Assembly (NCBI GenBank): GCA_963836605.1
Contig: CAWIKB010000011.1
Location: 62,001 to 126,000, forward strand
Reading direction: 5' to 3'
Origin: Bog-473 sp963836605
GTDB lineage: Bacteria > Actinomycetota > Acidimicrobiia > Acidimicrobiales > RAAP-2
DNA: 64,000 nt
Under the pieces are notes generated by a model. The model saw nothing but the letters and a program-made list of their open reading frames with translations. It was not told the DNA's origin and did no database searches. This document shows, piece after piece, positions 46,388-54,992 of the stretch. Both the position numbers and the translations under genes were made by a program. How positions within the stretch are numbered: the first letter of the stretch is position 1; the number at the start of each line of letters is the position of its first letter.

Positions 46388-46683
46388 ACTGGTTCTGGAT
46401 CGGCGTGGTCACGATATCGGTGCTCATCGCCAGTTCGTGGTGGGCCGGATTGGAGTTGCGCCACAATCCGGGGAGGCGCGGTCTCGACCACGACCTCGGC
46501 ACCGGCCATCCCCTTCGGACGGCTCCCAAAGGGACCCTGCGGAGCGAGTCGGTCCAGGCCGTCCACGTGAAGCGCACCATCCTGCAGTACCAACGGGCGG
46601 GGTGGATGGTCACCGAGCAGTTGTGCACGACCGCTTTGGGGTCCCGAAGCCCGGAGTTCACGATCATCTTCCGCAAGCTCTGA
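46384..46683 (+). CDS. Small membrane-anchored hypothetical protein
   Basis: 99 residues from GTG 46384 with GGAGG 6 nt upstream. Residues 3-22 (WFWIGVVTISVLIASSWW) form one membrane helix; the rest is polar, basic and ends in a beta-rich segment (SPEFTIIFRKL). I recognise no family. It is coupled by a 4-nt overlap to the Arg-rich leader ORF. Confidence 0.6.
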   Translation: MNWFWIGVVTISVLIASSWWAGLELRHNPGRRGLDHDLGTGHPLRTAPKGTLRSESVQAVHVKRTILQYQRAGWMVTEQLCTTALGSRSPEFTIIFRKL

Positions 46684-46721
46684 TTTCCGCCAGCTCTTGA
46701 GCCCGGCCGGCCCTGGAGAGC

Positions 46722-47465
46722 CTAGTGACGGTTGGCGCCGTTGGCCCGGACGAAGTCGTTCACGGAGTAGTACGCGTCGATCGACTCGCCGGCGTCGCCC
46801 CAGAAACCGTCGAGCACGTCATAGTTCATGTGCCCCTGCTCGACGTAGTGGTTGTTCACGTCGGTGATCTCGAGTTCGCCTCGCCCCGACGGCGTCAGGG
46901 TGGGGATCACGTTGAAGACATCGGCGTCGTAGCAGTAGATACCGGTGACGCCGAAGTTGCTCGCGGGCACCTCGGGCTTCTCCTCTATCCGCAGGACGCG
47001 ACCATCTTCGGAGAGGACGGGGACGCCCAGGTGTCGCAGGTGCTCGGGCTCGTGCACCGGTGTGAGCAAAATCCGCGCGCCGGCCGGATCGGCGCAGAAC
47101 GCGTCGACCATCGGCTTGATCGATCGTTCCATCACGTTGTCGGCCAGCATGACCAGCACGGGCTCCCCGTCGGCGAAGCTCTCGGCGTACCCCAGGGCCT
47201 CGGCGATGCCGCCCGCCTTGTCCTGGTACGAGTACGACAGCCGAGCGATCCCGAATTCGTTCCCGTTCCCGAGCAGGCGCAGGAACTCCCCGGCGTGGGT
47301 ACCGCCGGTGACCAGCATGATCTCGTCGATCCCGGCCGTGACCAACGCTTCGATCGACCAGGCGATCATCGGTCGGTCGTAGATCGGCAACAGGTGCTTG
47401 TTGGTGATGCGGGTGAGCGGGAACAGGCGCGACCCGGTGCCTCCGGCCAACAGGACACCCTTCAT
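46722..47465 (-). CDS. Sugar-phosphate nucleotidyltransferase, RmlA-like (short form)
   Basis: 247 residues, shorter than glucose-1-phosphate thymidylyltransferase RmlA (about 290). It has the signature LLAGGTGSRLFPLT, the substrate Lys in TNKHLLPIYDRPM, the metal Asp in LVMLADNVM and IEEKPEVPAS. It should make an NDP-sugar such as dTDP-glucose. The C-terminal dimer domain of RmlA is missing. No other NDP-sugar genes are adjacent, so the end product is unknown. Confidence 0.86.
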   Translation of the reverse strand: MKGVLLAGGTGSRLFPLTRITNKHLLPIYDRPMIAWSIEALVTAGIDEIMLVTGGTHAGEFLRLLGNGNEFGIARLSYSYQDKAGGIAEALGYAESFADGEPVLVMLADNVMERSIKPMVDAFCADPAGARILLTPVHEPEHLRHLGVPVLSEDGRVLRIEEKPEVPASNFGVTGIYCYDADVFNVIPTLTPSGRGELEITDVNNHYVEQGHMNYDVLDGFWGDAGESIDAYYSVNDFVRANGANRH

Positions 47466-47522
47466 CGCCTCACATCCTCACCGTGGTCATCAGTGGACAT
47501 CCGTTGCGCATCAGAACGCTGT

Positions 47523-48635
47523 CTAGTCGAAGGTGAGAACGCCACGCGCCACCCGGCCGGCGTGCATCTCCTCGATCACTTCGCCGAAGCGAGCCAGCGG
47601 GCGGGTCAGCGAGACGAGCTCGTCGAGCATGAGGCGACCTTCCCGGTACAGGTCCACCATCAGGGGGATATCGTGATGGGGTCGGGCCGAACCGTAACGG
47701 CAGCCCAGCAACCCCCGGTCGACGTAGGCCAACGCATTGACGTCCACCGCCACTTCGGTGCCCCGCGGGGGGATCCCGATGGCCACCGCCGTCCCACCCC
47801 AGTCCAGGCAGTCGAGAGCACTGCGCAGGACCGCCGGGTGGCCCACACAATCGAAGGCCCAGGTCACTCCGCCCAGGGGGAAGAGCGCGCCGGCGGCGGA
47901 CTCCTTGTTGGCGGGCGTGAGCTCGCGTACCGCCGCCGCCGCGTCACCCGAGGACGCGTCGACGAAGTGCGTCGCTCCGAACTGTCGACCCAGGCTCTCC
48001 TTCGACGGCATAGTGTCAACCGCCACGATCCGGGTCGCCCCCGCGATGCGAAGGCCCTGGATCACATTGAGCCCCACTCCCCCGACTCCGAACACGGCCG
48101 CGGTGTCCCCCGGGCGCGCCTTGGCCCGGTTGAGCACCGCGCCCACCCCGGTCAGCACCCCACACCCGATCAGACAGGCTGACGAAAGCGGCACCTCCTT
48201 GGGGATGCGCACCGCCTGGACCTCGCTGACCACGGTCATTTCGCTGAAGACCGACGCCGCCGCGAAGTTGGAGGCCGGTTCACCCTTGAAGGTGAAGGGC
48301 GTCGAGATGTTGCCGAGGGAGCTCCGGCACCACGTCGGGTGCCCGGTGCTGCAGGCCCGACAGGCCCCGCAACTGGCCAAGGTGGCGATGACCACGTGGT
48401 CGCCCGGCTTGACCGAGGTGACGGCCGAGCCGACCGACTCGACCACACCGGCACCCTCGTGGCCGAGCACGGCCGGAGCGGGAAACGGAATGGTGCCGTC
48501 AATGACCGACAGGTCGGAATGGCAGACCCCGGCCGCTTCCACCTGCACCCGCACTTCCTTGGGTCCGGGTCCTCGCACCTCGAGGGCGTCGGTGACCTCC
48601 ACCCCTTCACCGGTGTACACGATGCCTCGCATCAC
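47523..48635 (-). CDS. Zinc-dependent alcohol dehydrogenase (MDR family)
   Basis: 370 residues. The catalytic zinc site is GVCHSD with GHEGAG; the structural zinc lobe has four Cys in ASCGACRACSTGHPTWC. The coenzyme domain carries GVGGVGLNVIQG and TRIVAVD. The sequence resembles the class III/NDMA-dependent group. Its ATG overlaps the stop of the fadD3-like gene by 4 nt, so it is the last gene of a four-gene operon with fadE30, ipdF and fadD3 homologues, where it may oxidise or reduce a steroid-derived alcohol. Confidence 0.88.
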   Translation of the reverse strand: MMRGIVYTGEGVEVTDALEVRGPGPKEVRVQVEAAGVCHSDLSVIDGTIPFPAPAVLGHEGAGVVESVGSAVTSVKPGDHVVIATLASCGACRACSTGHPTWCRSSLGNISTPFTFKGEPASNFAAASVFSEMTVVSEVQAVRIPKEVPLSSACLIGCGVLTGVGAVLNRAKARPGDTAAVFGVGGVGLNVIQGLRIAGATRIVAVDTMPSKESLGRQFGATHFVDASSGDAAAAVRELTPANKESAAGALFPLGGVTWAFDCVGHPAVLRSALDCLDWGGTAVAIGIPPRGTEVAVDVNALAYVDRGLLGCRYGSARPHHDIPLMVDLYREGRLMLDELVSLTRPLARFGEVIEEMHAGRVARGVLTFD

Positions 48636-50387
48636 TTGCTCCTCTCGTGGGTCACGACATGATCTTGCCCCGTGGCGTGGCGCCGGCGCAGTTCGCGCTT
48701 GAGCACCTTGCCCCCCGCGTTCAGTGGCAGCGCCTCCACCACAACGACCTGGCGCGGCACCTTGTAGTTGGCCATGGTCCGGCGAGCCCAGTCGAGCAGA
48801 TCACGGGCCCACGCGTCACCCCCGATCTCTCCAACCCCGACCTCTCCAACCCCGGGCTCTTTTCCAACCCCGGGCTCTTTTCCAACCCCGGGCTCTCCCT
48901 CCGGCACGATATAGGCACAACCCACCTCGCCCATCCGCTCGTCGGGCACACCGATGACCGCCACTTGCGCCACCTGGCCGTGCGTGCGGAGCGCGGCTTC
49001 GATCTCGGCTGGATACGCGTTGAAACCACCGACCACGTACATGTCCTTCAACCTGTCGGTGATGGTGACGTTGCCGTCCCCGTCCAGCACGCCGATGTCC
49101 CCGGTGTGCAGCCAGCCGTCGGCACTGATGGTGGCCGCCGTCGCCTCTTCGTCCCGCCAGTACCCGTCCATGACGGTGTACCCCCGCACCACGATCTCAC
49201 CCGGCTGCCCGTTGGCCACCGGCCGGCCATCGACCACGGCGCCGACCTCGAGGCCGGGGATGGCCCGACCCGACGTGCCGGCGATGATCTCAGGGGGATC
49301 ACTGCGCCGGCACATGGTGACCGTGCCGCACGATTCGGTGAGCCCGTACGCGGTGAGCACGGTGTCGAAGCCCAACTCGTCGCGCATGGCGTGGACCAGT
49401 TCGACCGGTACCGCCGCCGCGCCCGTCACCCCCAGGCGCAAGGAGGAGAGATCGTGCTCGGGCCGCCGCGGATCGGTCAGCAGGGTTTGGTACAGCGTCG
49501 GAGGCCCGGGCAGGACCGAGATCCGTTCGGCCGGGATGCGCGCCATCACCGTGGCCGCATCGAACACCGGCTCGGGAACCACCGTCGCCCCGGACATGAG
49601 GCAGGCCAGAATGCCCGCCTTGTAGCCGAAGGTGTGGAAAAACGGGTTGACCACGAGATAGCGATCACCGCGATCCAGGCCCACGATCGACGACCAGGTC
49701 CCGAATGTGCGCAGGCTCTGGGCATGCGTCGCGGTGGCGCCCTTCGGGTGGCCCGTGGTGCCCGACGTGAAGATCAGATCCGAGACGTCCTCGGGCCCGA
49801 TGGCTGCCGCCCGGGCGGAGGAGTCAGCCGGATCGATGCTCTCGCCCCCTTCGAGGAAGTCACCCAGGCCGATCACATCGGCCCGCTCGGATCCATCCTC
49901 GTCGCGCAACAGGACGGTGCGGCGGAGCGAGCCGATGTCTTCGCCGTCGAGGAGCGCGGGGTAATCGACCCCGAGGAACCCCCGGACGGTGACCAGCGTC
50001 GTGGCCTCCGAGGCCCGCAGCACGTAGCCCGCCTCGGAACCCTTGAAACGGGTGTTCATCGGCACCAGCACCGCACCGGCCCGGAGGGCCCCCAGCGCGG
50101 CCAGCATCCATTCGGCGCAGTTGGGAGCCCACATGGCCAGCCGCTCGCCCGGGCCGAGGCCGGCGGCCATGAAGCCCCAGCGCGTAGCGGTCGACCTCCG
50201 CGGCCAGCTCCCGAAAGCTGAGGCGGCACTCGCCGTCGACCAGGGCCTCGGCCTCGCCGAAGCGCACCGCCCCGTCATCGACCAGGCGGGGAATGGTGCC
50301 CCAGACCAGATCGGCCCGGGGATCTTCCTCCCCTCCGGGCGCACCGCCGATGCCCGGCCCCGCGCCGTCCCACTGTGGTTCGCTCAC
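48632..50387 (-). CDS. fadD3: Acyl-CoA synthetase, FadD3-like (apparent frameshift)
   Basis: About 585 codons. The N-terminus (ADLVWGTIPRLVDDGAVRFG, RLSFRELAAEVDRYA) lies in one frame up to about 50178; from GFMAAGLGPGERLAMWAPNC onward the rest is in another. Reducing CCCC at 50175-50178 to three restores the frame. The body matches FadD3, which activates HIP, the bicyclic propanoate left from steroid rings: ILFTSGTTG-type P-loop (here FTSGTTGHPKGATATH), NPFFHTFGYKAGILACL, TAYGLTESCGTVTMCR. An EPGVGK repeat lies near the C-terminus. ATGA overlaps join it to the ipdF-like gene and the dehydrogenase. Confidence 0.8.
48829..48897 (-). repeat. 18-bp tandem repeat coding EPGVGK
   Basis: About three near-identical 18-bp units (core CCAACCCCGGGCTCTTTT on the plus strand) plus diverged flanks. 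They add a flexible Gly/Val/Glu/Pro loop to the C-terminal domain of the acyl-CoA synthetase, between VPEGEP and DAWARDLLDWA. FadD3 homologues I recall lack it. Confidence 0.85.
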
Positions 50388-51187
50388 GGGTGCTGGCTGC
50401 TCACGGAGATGACCTCGCCGCTCATGTACGACGAGTAGTCACTGGCCAGGAAGACGATGACGTTGGCCACTTCCCAGGTCTCGGCCCCCCGCCCGAACAG
50501 CTCGCGGCGGCGCAGGACCTCGAGGTCCGCATCGGGAATGGCCCGGTTGAGGAAGGGGTGTTCGGCCAGGCTCGGTGACACCGCATTGACCCGCACCCCC
50601 GATGGCGCGGCCTCGGCCGCGGCGCAGCGGGTCAGCGCCATCACACCGGCTTTGGCCGCGGCGTAGTGGGCCTGACCGGGTTGGGCCCGCCACCCGAGCA
50701 CCGAGGCGTTGTTGACGATGACCCCGCTGCCCCGGGGGAGAAGATGTGTGAGCGCGGCCCGGGTGCAGCGAAACGTACCGGTCAGCGTGATGTCGAGGAC
50801 GGTGGACCACTGCTCGTCGGTCATCTCGACCAGCGGCACCGTGCCCCCCAGGCCCGCGTTGTGCACGGCGACGTCGAAACGCCCGAAATGATCGACGGCG
50901 GCCGCGTAGAGGCCGGCAACCTGCGCCTCCTCGGTCACGTTGCAGGCCACAGCGTGGACGTCACCGCCGGTGTCCGTCCGCAATTGCTCGGCCGTCTCCC
51001 CCAGTCGCCGCTCGTGCGCATCGGACACCAGCACCGACGCGCCCTCCTCCAGGCAGCGGCGGGCCGTGGCCGATCCGATACCGGTGCCCGCCGCTGCGGT
51101 CACGATGACCACCTTGTCGGTCAACAGCCCATGCCCGCCCGGTGGCGTGGGAGGTGGTAGTGGATCGAAGGAGGACTGGAGGCTCAC
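50384..51187 (-). CDS. ipdF: Short-chain dehydrogenase, IpdF-like (steroid CD-ring catabolism)
   Basis: 267 residues of the classical SDR fold: the cofactor loop TAAAGTGIGSATARR, VHNAGLGG, catalytic Ser in NNASVLGWRAQ and Tyr-Lys in HYAAAKAGVMALTR, ending in ASDYSSYMSGEVISVSSQHP. From memory this matches mycobacterial IpdF (Rv3559c) along its whole length, including the GHGLL start and the C-terminal end. IpdF acts on 5-OH-HIP-CoA in degradation of the C and D rings of steroids. It sits between fadE30-like and fadD3-like genes, the same gene partners as in mycobacteria. Confidence 0.82.
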   Translation of the reverse strand: MSLQSSFDPLPPPTPPGGHGLLTDKVVIVTAAAGTGIGSATARRCLEEGASVLVSDAHERRLGETAEQLRTDTGGDVHAVACNVTEEAQVAGLYAAAVDHFGRFDVAVHNAGLGGTVPLVEMTDEQWSTVLDITLTGTFRCTRAALTHLLPRGSGVIVNNASVLGWRAQPGQAHYAAAKAGVMALTRCAAAEAAPSGVRVNAVSPSLAEHPFLNRAIPDADLEVLRRRELFGRGAETWEVANVIVFLASDYSSYMSGEVISVSSQHP

Positions 51188-52371
51188 GCCGCCCCTTTCG
51201 GCTCAGGCGGGAGCCCCAGGACCCGCTCCCCGATGATGTTGCGCTGAATCTGATTGGACCCGCCGTAGATGGTCTCGGATCGGGAAAAGAAGAACGAGCG
51301 GTGGAACGGGCCCAGCTCGTAGGGAGTGCCGGCCACCAGCGTGGCCGAGGGGCCCAGCACATCGACGGCCAGCTCGCCCAGGCGCCGATGCCAGCTGCCC
51401 CAGTACAACTTGGCGATCGAAGCCTCCGGCGGGGCCACCGGGCCGTCGATGCCCGAGAGGCTGCGCAGGGTGTTGTAGCGCATGATGGTCAACTCCACGT
51501 GCGCCCGGGCCAGGCGCTGACGCATCACGGGATCACGCGACCGCCCGTTCTCCTGGGCCACGGCGATCACCCGGTCCAACTCCCGCACGAAGCTCAGCTG
51601 GTGCCCCAACAGCGCCACCCCGCGTTCGAAAGCCAGGGTGGCCAGGGCCACTTTCCATCCGTCGCCCGCGGCGCCGACCACGTTGTCGGCGTGCGTACGG
51701 GCCCCGTCGAAGAAGACCTCGTTGAACTCGCTGGTCTTGGTCAATTGCGTGATGGGGCGGATCTCGACGCCGGGCTGATCCATCGGCACCAGGAGGTAGG
51801 ACAGCCCGTGGTGCCGCCGCGAGTCGGGATCGGTACGGCACACCACGAAGCACCAGTCCGACTGGTGGGCCAGCGACGTCCACACCTTCTGTCCGCTGAT
51901 CACCCAGGTCTCGCGGTCGAGCACGGCCCTGGTCTTGACGTTGGCCAGATCGCTGCCGGCGTCGGGTTCGGAATAGCCCTGGCACCACAGCTCGGTCCCC
52001 TGGCGGATCGGGGGGAGGAATCTCTCCTTCTGGGCCTTGGTCCCGTAGTGGATCAGGGTCGGGCCCAGCAGGCCCTCGCCCAGGATGCTGACCCGCCCGG
52101 GGGCGGCGGCGCGGGTGTACTCCTCGCTGAAGATGACCTGCTCGGTGATGGACGCTCCCCGGCCGCCGTACTCGGTCGGCCAGCCCAGGCAGGTCCAGCC
52201 CGCATCGGCCAGCACCCGCTCCCACTTGAGCCTGGTCTCGAAGCCGAAGGTCTCATCGCCCGAACCACCCCGGCCTCCCAGCGCGGCGAACTCGCCCACC
52301 ACGTTGTCCTCGAGGAACCGGCGGACCTCGGAGCGAAAGGCCATGTCGGCTGGGCGGTCTCGCAGGTCCAT
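51184..52371 (-). CDS. fadE30: Acyl-CoA dehydrogenase, FadE30/IpdE1-like
   Basis: 395 residues from ATG 52371 (a more upstream in-frame ATG at 52398 adds nine unlikely residues). Acyl-CoA dehydrogenase features: ELWCQGYSEPDAGSDLANV, SGQKVWTSLAH, FERGVALLGHQL and the C-terminal RSETIYGGSNQIQRNIIGER. It matches FadE30 (IpdE1), which in mycobacteria forms a heteromer with FadE33 (IpdE2) in HIP degradation. The IpdE2 partner is not in this window. It is the first gene of the operon; TACGCT lies 10 nt upstream and a TetR-like operator 34 nt upstream. Confidence 0.82.
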   Translation of the reverse strand: MDLRDRPADMAFRSEVRRFLEDNVVGEFAALGGRGGSGDETFGFETRLKWERVLADAGWTCLGWPTEYGGRGASITEQVIFSEEYTRAAAPGRVSILGEGLLGPTLIHYGTKAQKERFLPPIRQGTELWCQGYSEPDAGSDLANVKTRAVLDRETWVISGQKVWTSLAHQSDWCFVVCRTDPDSRRHHGLSYLLVPMDQPGVEIRPITQLTKTSEFNEVFFDGARTHADNVVGAAGDGWKVALATLAFERGVALLGHQLSFVRELDRVIAVAQENGRSRDPVMRQRLARAHVELTIMRYNTLRSLSGIDGPVAPPEASIAKLYWGSWHRRLGELAVDVLGPSATLVAGTPYELGPFHRSFFFSRSETIYGGSNQIQRNIIGERVLGLPPEPKGAA

Positions 52372-52404
52372 GGCCCTCGAAGCGTACCAATGCGGCACTC
52401 CTGA

Positions 52405-52421
52405 TCTGACGGGGCGTCAGA
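52405..52421. promoter_or_regulatory. TetR-type operator, TCTGACG-ggg-CGTCAGA
   Basis: A perfect 7-bp inverted repeat with a 3-bp spacer between the fadE30-like operon and the divergent amidohydrolase gene. Size and symmetry fit a TetR-family repressor of acyl-CoA metabolism. It does not match the KstR2 motif (AAGCAAGnnCTTGCTT), so the regulator is probably different. It could control both directions. Confidence 0.65.
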
Positions 52422-52503
52422 GACCTCGAAGGCGGGAGCCGATGCCGGCGGCAGGTCCCCTGTTCCTTTGCGATACTCGTGTCCGGCACGAGAGGGAGAG
52501 CGC

Positions 52504-53712
52504 ATGCCCTATAACGAAGGTCGGCTCGTCCACGACGCCGATGCCCACATCATGGAGACACCAACCTGGCTGCGGGACCACGCTGAGGCTGCCTACCGCG
52601 ACCGGCTCCCCGTCCTGCGCTACCAGAGCGGCAACGAGCTGCGGCAGACCGGGAGCCCCGAGGAGCAGCAGCGGGACCTCGACACCTCGTTCGAGGAGCT
52701 GCGGGCCCGCCACCGCTCGGAGGGCTACCAGGCCGCCGAGGCGGCCGAGATCATGGCGCGCAAGAATTTCGCCGCCACCGGTGGGTTCATACCCGAAGAC
52801 CGCTCACGGGCCCTGGACCTGCTGGGATTCAGCAGCCAACTGGTCTTCAACACCTTCCACAACAGCCGCCTGCACGACTACGAGCACGCCGGCGACGAGG
52901 ACCTGGCCTACGCCGCAGCGCGGGCCCACAACCGGGGCATGCTCGAATTCTGCTCGGGCGATCCCCGGCTCCTGGCCTCGTGCTACGTCCCCCTGGTCAA
53001 CCCCGACCGCGCCGTACGCACAGCCGAGGATGCGCTGGCACAAGGGGCGGCGGCTCTCCTGGTGGCATCGGGATGCCCGCCCGCGTTCTCCCCCAGTCAC
53101 CGCGACCTCTTCGGCGTGTGGGCCCGGGCCGAGGAGGCCGGGATCCCGATCGTCTTCCACGTGGGTGGGACCGGCGATCTGATCGATCCCCACTACTTCG
53201 TCAACGGGCTCCCGGTTCCGCCCGACTTCCACGGCGGGGACGAGAACTTCCGCTCGGTCGACTACATGGGCATCCCGGGCCCGCCCGCCCAGACGCTGGC
53301 CACCCTGATCTTCGATGGCGTGCTCGAGCGGTTTCCCGACCTCCACATCGGGGTGATTGAGCAAGGGGCGATCTGGGTGCCGTCCTGGCTGCGGCAGATG
53401 GAATCGGCCTTCGACGCGTTCCACCGCCACGAAGAGCGCCTCCAGGTCTTGTCGCTCCGCCCGAGTGAGTACGTCCACCGTCAGGTCCGCTTCACCCCCT
53501 ACCCCACCGAAGACGTCGGCTGGATCGTCGCGCAGGACGGCGCGGACCTCGTCCTGTTCTCCTCGGACTACCCCCACGTCGAAGGGGGCCGCAAGCCGAT
53601 CGAACGCTTCGAAGCTTCCCTGGGCGACGCCGGCGAGGAGGTGCGCCGGGCCTTCTATGTCGACAACTTCCTGTTCCTGATGGGAACGGCCGGCGCCTCC
53701 CTGGCCGCATGA
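52504..53712 (+). CDS. Amidohydrolase-family protein (ACMSD-like)
   Basis: 402 residues from ATG 52504, with GAGAGGGAGAG just upstream. The metal-dependent hydrolase TIM barrel is indicated by HDADAHIME at the start, IVFHVGGTGDL in the middle, GVIEQGAIWVPSW and the late SSDYPHVEGG. This is the amidohydrolase 2 (ACMSD) group of decarboxylases and hydrolases. It faces the steroid operon across a shared operator and may act on a ring-cleavage product, but the substrate is unknown. Stop and next start overlap (ATGA). Confidence 0.86.
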   Translation: MPYNEGRLVHDADAHIMETPTWLRDHAEAAYRDRLPVLRYQSGNELRQTGSPEEQQRDLDTSFEELRARHRSEGYQAAEAAEIMARKNFAATGGFIPEDRSRALDLLGFSSQLVFNTFHNSRLHDYEHAGDEDLAYAAARAHNRGMLEFCSGDPRLLASCYVPLVNPDRAVRTAEDALAQGAAALLVASGCPPAFSPSHRDLFGVWARAEEAGIPIVFHVGGTGDLIDPHYFVNGLPVPPDFHGGDENFRSVDYMGIPGPPAQTLATLIFDGVLERFPDLHIGVIEQGAIWVPSWLRQMESAFDAFHRHEERLQVLSLRPSEYVHRQVRFTPYPTEDVGWIVAQDGADLVLFSSDYPHVEGGRKPIERFEASLGDAGEEVRRAFYVDNFLFLMGTAGASLAA

Positions 53713-54941
53713 CCGACACCGGGAAGGACGGCGACGCCCCGACGGGAAACGGCACGGACGCGGTCATCGGAGGCCATGTCGAGCCCGGCTTCGAAGCCGT
53801 CCGGGATGCCTTCGCGCACAATTTCGAGGTGGGCCGAGAGGTGGGTGCCGCCTTCTGCCTCCACGTGGGCGGCCGCAAGGTGGTCGACATCCACGGCGGC
53901 CTGTTCGACCGCAGCGGGGAGCGCCGCTACGACCAGGACACGCTCCAGCTGGTCTTCTCCTCGACCAAGGGCGCCACCGCGGTGTGCGCCAACCTTCTGG
54001 CGCAGCGGGGCCAACTCGACCTCGACGCTCCGGTGTCCTCCTACTGGCCCGAGTTCGCCCAGGCGGGCAAGGCGGAGATCCCGACGATGTTCCTGCTCAC
54101 GCATCAAGCCGGGCTCCCGGCCATCGACGCCGCGCTCACCCCCGAAGAGGTCCAGGCCTGGGACCCGGTGGTGGCCGCGCTGGCCGCCCAGCAGCCCTTC
54201 TGGGAGCCGGGCACGGCGCACGGCTACCACGCCCTCACCTACGGCTGGTTGGTCGGCGAGGTGGTGCGGCGGGTCACCGGGCGCACCATCGGCGCCTACT
54301 TCGCCGAGGAGGTCGCCGGGCCTCTCGGCTTGGAATTCTGGATCGGCCTGCCCGAGGAGCATGAGCCGCGCGTCTCCCCCATCGTGGGCACCCTCGTTCC
54401 CGAAGGGGGCGCCGCCGAGGGCATGCCGGCCGACTTCTCCTCGACCCTGCTGGCCCGGGCCCTCAACGCCGGCGGCGCCTTCAGCGACACCGGCTGGGCC
54501 AACCGGCGACCCTGGCACGTGGCGGAGGTCCCAGCGGCCAACGGCATCACCAACGCCAGCTCGCTCTCCCGCCTCTATGCCGGCCTCATCGGGACGGTCG
54601 AGGGTGGGCCGGCCGAGTCGATCTTGACCGGGGCCCAGGTGGACCAGGCCCGCCAGGTGCGCACGTTCGGTCCCGACCAGGTGTTCTTGTCCCTGGGCTT
54701 TCCCATGGAACAACACATCGGTCAGGGTTTCTGGGTCTCGAATCCCTACGCTCCCTTCGGCGGCGAGGGCTCCTTCGGCCATGCGGGGGCCGGCGGCTCG
54801 TACGGGTTCGCCGATCCGGAGAACAACCTGGCCGTCGGCTACGTCATGAACCGGATGGCGACCGGAGTGATTGATGAGCGGGCCCACCGGCTGATCCGGG
54901 CGTGCTACGCCTCGGTGGGCGCCACCCCGAAATACTTCTAG
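53709..54941 (+). CDS. Serine hydrolase, beta-lactamase/esterase EstB family
   Basis: 410 residues. The class C beta-lactamase-type active site has Ser84 and Lys87 in VFSSTKGA, with a Tyr in YHALTYGWLVGEV near residue 180 and a FGHAGAGGS motif near residue 357. Such enzymes in this size range are usually esterases rather than lactamases. No signal peptide is evident, so it is probably intracellular. It is coupled to the amidohydrolase gene. Confidence 0.88.
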   Translation: MTDTGKDGDAPTGNGTDAVIGGHVEPGFEAVRDAFAHNFEVGREVGAAFCLHVGGRKVVDIHGGLFDRSGERRYDQDTLQLVFSSTKGATAVCANLLAQRGQLDLDAPVSSYWPEFAQAGKAEIPTMFLLTHQAGLPAIDAALTPEEVQAWDPVVAALAAQQPFWEPGTAHGYHALTYGWLVGEVVRRVTGRTIGAYFAEEVAGPLGLEFWIGLPEEHEPRVSPIVGTLVPEGGAAEGMPADFSSTLLARALNAGGAFSDTGWANRRPWHVAEVPAANGITNASSLSRLYAGLIGTVEGGPAESILTGAQVDQARQVRTFGPDQVFLSLGFPMEQHIGQGFWVSNPYAPFGGEGSFGHAGAGGSYGFADPENNLAVGYVMNRMATGVIDERAHRLIRACYASVGATPKYF

Positions 54942-54992
54942 GCGAAATATTTTTTGGCGCCCGGCCGTTGTAGTTGGCAAGGAGAGTTGCCC

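Noticed and set aside
17534..50387. Programmed ribosomal frameshifting as the reason for the six broken genes
   Set aside because: No shared slippery sequence or downstream structure, and unrelated families are affected at unrelated places; kept only as a remote alternative.
52405..52421. KstR2 binding site
   Set aside because: The palindrome does not match the AAGCAAGnnCTTGCTT motif known for KstR2.
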